NCBI GenBank assembly: GCA_905212975.1
Contig: CAJMGO010000007.1
Span: 1-64,000, forward strand
Length of the DNA: 64,000 nt
Direction: 5' to 3'
Source: CAJMGO01 sp900557305
Lineage (GTDB): Bacteria > Bacillota_I > Bacilli_A > RF39 > UBA660
Shown: in pieces, positions 61,304 through 64,000 of the stretch
Numbering within the stretch: the first letter of the stretch is position 1
Layout: each line of letters starts with the position of its first letter
Notes under the pieces: generated by a model
What the model was told of the DNA's origin: nothing
Seen by the model: the letters and a program-made list of their open reading frames with translations, nothing else
Databases searched by the model: none
Made by a program: the position numbers and the translations under genes

Positions 61304-61875
61304 ATATAGAAAATTATGCTAAGGAAAATAATATTCCAATAATGCAAAAAGATGGGATAGAGTTTTTAACTAATTATATAAAAGAGCATAATGTAAAGAA
61401 AATTCTTGAAATAGGTTGTGCGATTGGATATTCAGCAATTAGAATGTGTTTAGTTCATGATGATATAAGCGTTGTTACTGTTGAAAGAGATGAATCTAGG
61501 TATAAAGAAGCAATAAAAAATATAAAAGAATTTAATTTAGAAAAAAGAATTAATGTTATATTTGATGATGCTTTTAATGTTGATTTATCTGATAAATTTG
61601 ATTTGATTTTTATTGATGCAGCTAAGAGTCAATATATAAAATTCTTTGAAAAATTTAAAAATAATCTTTCAAATAATGGTGTAATTGTGTCTGATAATTT
61701 AGATTTTCATGGACTAGTTCATAAGGATTTAAATCAAATAGAAAGCAGAAATGTAAGGGGAATAGTAAGAAAACTTAATAATTATATTGAATTTTTAAAT
61801 ACAAATAAAGAATTTAAAACTGATTTTTATAGTATTGGTGATGGAATTGGAATAAGTTATAGAATAAATTGTTAA
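61288..61875 (+). CDS. trmR: tRNA 5-hydroxyuridine methyltransferase TrmR (YrrM)
   Basis: The 195-aa SAM-dependent O-methyltransferase shows motif I ILEIGCAIGYSAIRM, VTVERDE and the metal-site motif FIDAAKSQYIKFFE. In Bacillus, TrmR (YrrM) methylates ho5U34 to mo5U34 in tRNA. The next two genes are peptidase U32 (TrhP-type) proteins that make ho5U, so a complete wobble-uridine pathway is encoded together. Confidence 0.87.
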   Translation: MVHLLDIENYAKENNIPIMQKDGIEFLTNYIKEHNVKKILEIGCAIGYSAIRMCLVHDDISVVTVERDESRYKEAIKNIKEFNLEKRINVIFDDAFNVDLSDKFDLIFIDAAKSQYIKFFEKFKNNLSNNGVIVSDNLDFHGLVHKDLNQIESRNVRGIVRKLNNYIEFLNTNKEFKTDFYSIGDGIGISYRINC

Positions 61876-61913
61876 ATTTATTCTTTTTTGTTATAATATA
61901 TCTGGTGATTTTT

Positions 61914-62759
61914 ATGTCTAAAATATGTATTATACCCAATAGTATAGAAATGATAAATAAAACATTAAAGTATTCTGATGCTTATATTATAGGAATAGAT
62001 AAATTAAGCATAAATATGCCTTTTTATTTTAGTTTAGATGAAGTATATATGATTAATAATATATTAAAAGAAAGTAAAAAGGAATTGTTTATATGCTTAA
62101 ATAAGAATATGTTTAATTCTGATATTAATTTACTTGAAGAAATTTTAAAAAGCATAGATAAATTAAATATAAAAGGTATTTTATATTATGATATAAGTTT
62201 AGTTGAATTAAAAGAAAAATTGAATTTAAAAACTGATTTGGTATGGAGTCAAGAACATTTTACAACTAATTATTATACTATTAATTATTGGTATGATTTA
62301 GGTGTTAAATATACATATATGTCTAATGAAATAACACTAGATGAATTGGAAGAAATAAGAAAAAATACTGATTCAAAATTAATGCTTCAAGTATTTGGTT
62401 ATATTCCTCTTTTTACATCTAAAAGAAGACTTGTAAATAATTACAAAGAGTATTTTAAGTTGAATAATAATTCTGATATTTATTATATGGAAAAAGAAGG
62501 GGATAAATATCCTTTAAAAGAAAATAAAGATGGTACAGTTGTATATAGTGCTTCTCCTATAAATAGTATTAAAGATTTTGATAAAATAGATAAAATTGTA
62601 GATTATTCAGTGTTGAATTGTTTTTTAATAGATGATTTAGAATTTATAGAAATTGTTAAACATTATTTTAATAGAGAAAAGTTTGATTCAATATATAATG
62701 ATACATATTTTTTACATAAAGAAAGTATTTATAAGGTGATTAGGAATGCAAAAAATTGA
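61914..62759 (+). CDS. Peptidase U32-like protein, TrhP partner (YrrN-like)
   Basis: The 281-aa protein corresponds in position to Bacillus YrrN, the smaller U32-like protein encoded before YrrO. It has a TIM-barrel-like pattern (KGILYYDISLVEL, WSQEHFTTNYYTINYWYDLG, LMLQVFGYIPLFTSKRRL) but weaker conservation than YrrO. A role in prephenate-dependent tRNA U34 hydroxylation is inferred from context. ATG 61914 follows tctggtgatt, with TATAAT at 61892; it overlaps the next gene by 14 bases. Confidence 0.78.
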   Translation: MSKICIIPNSIEMINKTLKYSDAYIIGIDKLSINMPFYFSLDEVYMINNILKESKKELFICLNKNMFNSDINLLEEILKSIDKLNIKGILYYDISLVELKEKLNLKTDLVWSQEHFTTNYYTINYWYDLGVKYTYMSNEITLDELEEIRKNTDSKLMLQVFGYIPLFTSKRRLVNNYKEYFKLNNNSDIYYMEKEGDKYPLKENKDGTVVYSASPINSIKDFDKIDKIVDYSVLNCFLIDDLEFIEIVKHYFNREKFDSIYNDTYFLHKESIYKVIRNAKN

Positions 62760-63939
62760 ATTATTAGCTCCTGCTGGAGATTTAGAAAGATTAAAAGTAG
62801 CTATTGATTATGGAGCTGATGCTGTATATTTAGGAGGACCTATTTTAGGACTTAGAGCAAATGCTAAAAATTTTACTTATGAGGAAATAAAAGAGGGATG
62901 TACATATGCTCATGAAAGAAATAAAAAGGTATATGTTACTGTAAATATAGTATTACATAATAAGGAAGCTAATTTAGTAGAAGAATCATTAAAACAATTA
63001 GAAAAATGTGGCGTTGATGCTATTATAGTTAGTGATCCTGCAGTAATTTCTATTGCTAAAAAAAATACAAATCTTGAAATACATTTATCAACTCAGCAAT
63101 CAACATTAAATATGGAAGCTTGTCGTTTTTGGAAAAAAAAAGGAGTTAGTAGAATTGTTTTAGGAAGAGAAGTTTCAAAAGAAGATATATTAGAAATAAG
63201 AAAAAATGTTGATATAGAGATTGAATGCTTTGTTCATGGAGCTATGTGTGCTGGATTATCTGGAAGATGTGTTTTATCTAATTATTTGACAAATAGAGAT
63301 GCAAATAGAGGCGGATGCAGTCAAATATGTAGATGGGATTTTGATTTAAGGGATAAAGATTTAAATTTAATTAAAGGTGAAAATAATTTTACATTTTGCT
63401 CTAAGGATTTATCTATGTTAACTGTACTTCCAGATATGATAAAATGTGGTATTTCTTCTTTGAAAATAGAAGGTAGAATGAGATCTATATATTATGTAGC
63501 GACAATTGTAAATATTTATAGAAAAGCAATTGATGAGTATTATGAAAATGAATGTATTAAAAATATAGAGGAAAAAATAAAAATTGTAAGAAGATGCGCT
63601 AATAGAGATAGTATTGTTCAATTTTTTAATGGCGTAAATGATTATACTTGTGGTTATTATAACGGAAGATTTGAAGAATCTAATCAAGACTTTTTAGGGG
63701 TTGTACTTGAATACAATGATAAAACAAAAGTTGCAGTAATAGAACAAAGAAATTATTTTAAAAAAGGTGATATTGTAGATATATTCGGACCTAAACATGA
63801 TACTTATACAATAAAAATTGATGACATATTTGATGAAAATAATAATATAATTGATGTAGTAAGGCATCCAAGACAGGTTATTAGTATGGTAATAGATAAA
63901 GACATAAAAAGTGGCGATATAATCAGAATTCATATTTAA
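62746..63939 (+). CDS. trhP: Peptidase U32 family tRNA hydroxylation protein (YrrO/TrhP)
   Basis: The 397-aa protein matches U32/TrhP: ELLAPAGDLERLKVAIDYGADAV-type start (LAPAGDLERLKVAIDYGADA), LRANAKNFT, the signature EIECFVHGAMCAGLSGRC with cluster-type cysteines (CVLSNY, GGCSQICRWDF) and LKIEGRMRS. Despite the peptidase name, characterised members hydroxylate U34 of tRNA using prephenate and an Fe-S cluster. It is last in the trmR-U32-U32 operon. Confidence 0.92.
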   Translation: MQKIELLAPAGDLERLKVAIDYGADAVYLGGPILGLRANAKNFTYEEIKEGCTYAHERNKKVYVTVNIVLHNKEANLVEESLKQLEKCGVDAIIVSDPAVISIAKKNTNLEIHLSTQQSTLNMEACRFWKKKGVSRIVLGREVSKEDILEIRKNVDIEIECFVHGAMCAGLSGRCVLSNYLTNRDANRGGCSQICRWDFDLRDKDLNLIKGENNFTFCSKDLSMLTVLPDMIKCGISSLKIEGRMRSIYYVATIVNIYRKAIDEYYENECIKNIEEKIKIVRRCANRDSIVQFFNGVNDYTCGYYNGRFEESNQDFLGVVLEYNDKTKVAVIEQRNYFKKGDIVDIFGPKHDTYTIKIDDIFDENNNIIDVVRHPRQVISMVIDKDIKSGDIIRIHI

Positions 63940-63940
63940 C

Positions 63941-63969
63941 TTGACAAAAATTATAATTTATAGTAATAT
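63941..63969 (+). promoter_or_regulatory. Promoter for a gene beyond the window
   Basis: TTGACA (63941-63946) and TAATAT (63964-63969), 17-base spacing. The bases that follow (gcgttgataagaaaagag) resemble the start of a T-box leader, but the window ends too soon to tell. Confidence 0.6.
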
Positions 63970-64000
63970 TTTAGGCGTTGATAAGAAAAGAGTTGATAAT

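Noticed and set aside
202..63939. Mycoplasma-type code with TGA as Trp
   Set aside because: Genes end cleanly at TGA (for example yhcG and the PCAT exporter), and conserved Trp positions use TGG.

Overview
The window is a strongly AT-rich bacterial chromosome segment using the standard code: TGA is a stop and Trp is TGG. Gene order and content point to a low-GC Bacillota. The markers are the secE-nusG-rplKA-rplJL-rpoBC block, hrcA-grpE-dnaK-dnaJ with a CIRCE operator, spoIIGA-sigE, yqfC-yqfD-ybeY-cdd-era-yqzL-recO, and ireB-ruvX-DUF1292-mltG-trmR-U32-U32. It encodes late competence proteins (ComEA, ComEC, a ComEB-like deaminase) and sporulation proteins (SpoIIGA, SigE, YqfC, YqfD). The genome is therefore probably that of an uncultured gut-type Bacilli/Erysipelotrichia- or Clostridia-like organism; this is inferred from gene content, and the species cannot be named.

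Layout. 1-3738: an unknown gene, then comEA-comEC. 3739-9673: an accessory island made of a repeating pattern in which truncated 3' ends of comEC alternate with cargo genes (dinD, DUF1016/YhcG nuclease, a DUF488-like gene, a decayed yhcG, a metallopeptidase, an N-formylglutamate amidohydrolase-like gene). 9675-9751: tRNA-Lys. 9850-11474: an unknown gene converging on an amidase. 11533-22777: translation and transcription core with L1/L10 leaders. 22831-27108: zinc-ribbon membrane proteins, rpsU, yqeY, spoIIGA-sigE. 27155-33714: the HrcA/CIRCE heat-shock operon with pepF between dnaK and dnaJ. 33868-41110: miaB, helD, a membrane protein, a nuclease remnant, yigZ, uvrC. 41138-43858: rpsB-tsf and an RDD protein. 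43948-46982: a bacteriocin-type locus with a C39-peptidase ABC exporter, an accessory protein, two double-glycine peptides and a small membrane protein. 47008-53324: an RNase J homologue with a degraded active site, then the yqfC-to-recO cluster and a stand-alone Smr protein. 53362-57336: two unknown surface/membrane proteins and a third unknown gene. 57355-63969: dCMP deaminase, tcdA, ireB-ruvX-mltG and the tRNA U34 5-hydroxylation/methylation genes.

The most unusual structure is the comEC-tail array. Every orphan tail begins at the same place, the metallo-beta-lactamase HGDYDHMGEA motif, and each tail is followed by different cargo. That resembles the orphan-module arrays of CdiA/Rhs toxins or serial insertion of elements that replace the 3' end of their target gene. 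Other points worth follow-up are a metallothionein-like Cys-rich extension on GrpE, the new two-peptide bacteriocin candidate, an S2 protein with a Rho_N/SAP-like tail, and the RNase J homologue lacking metal ligands.
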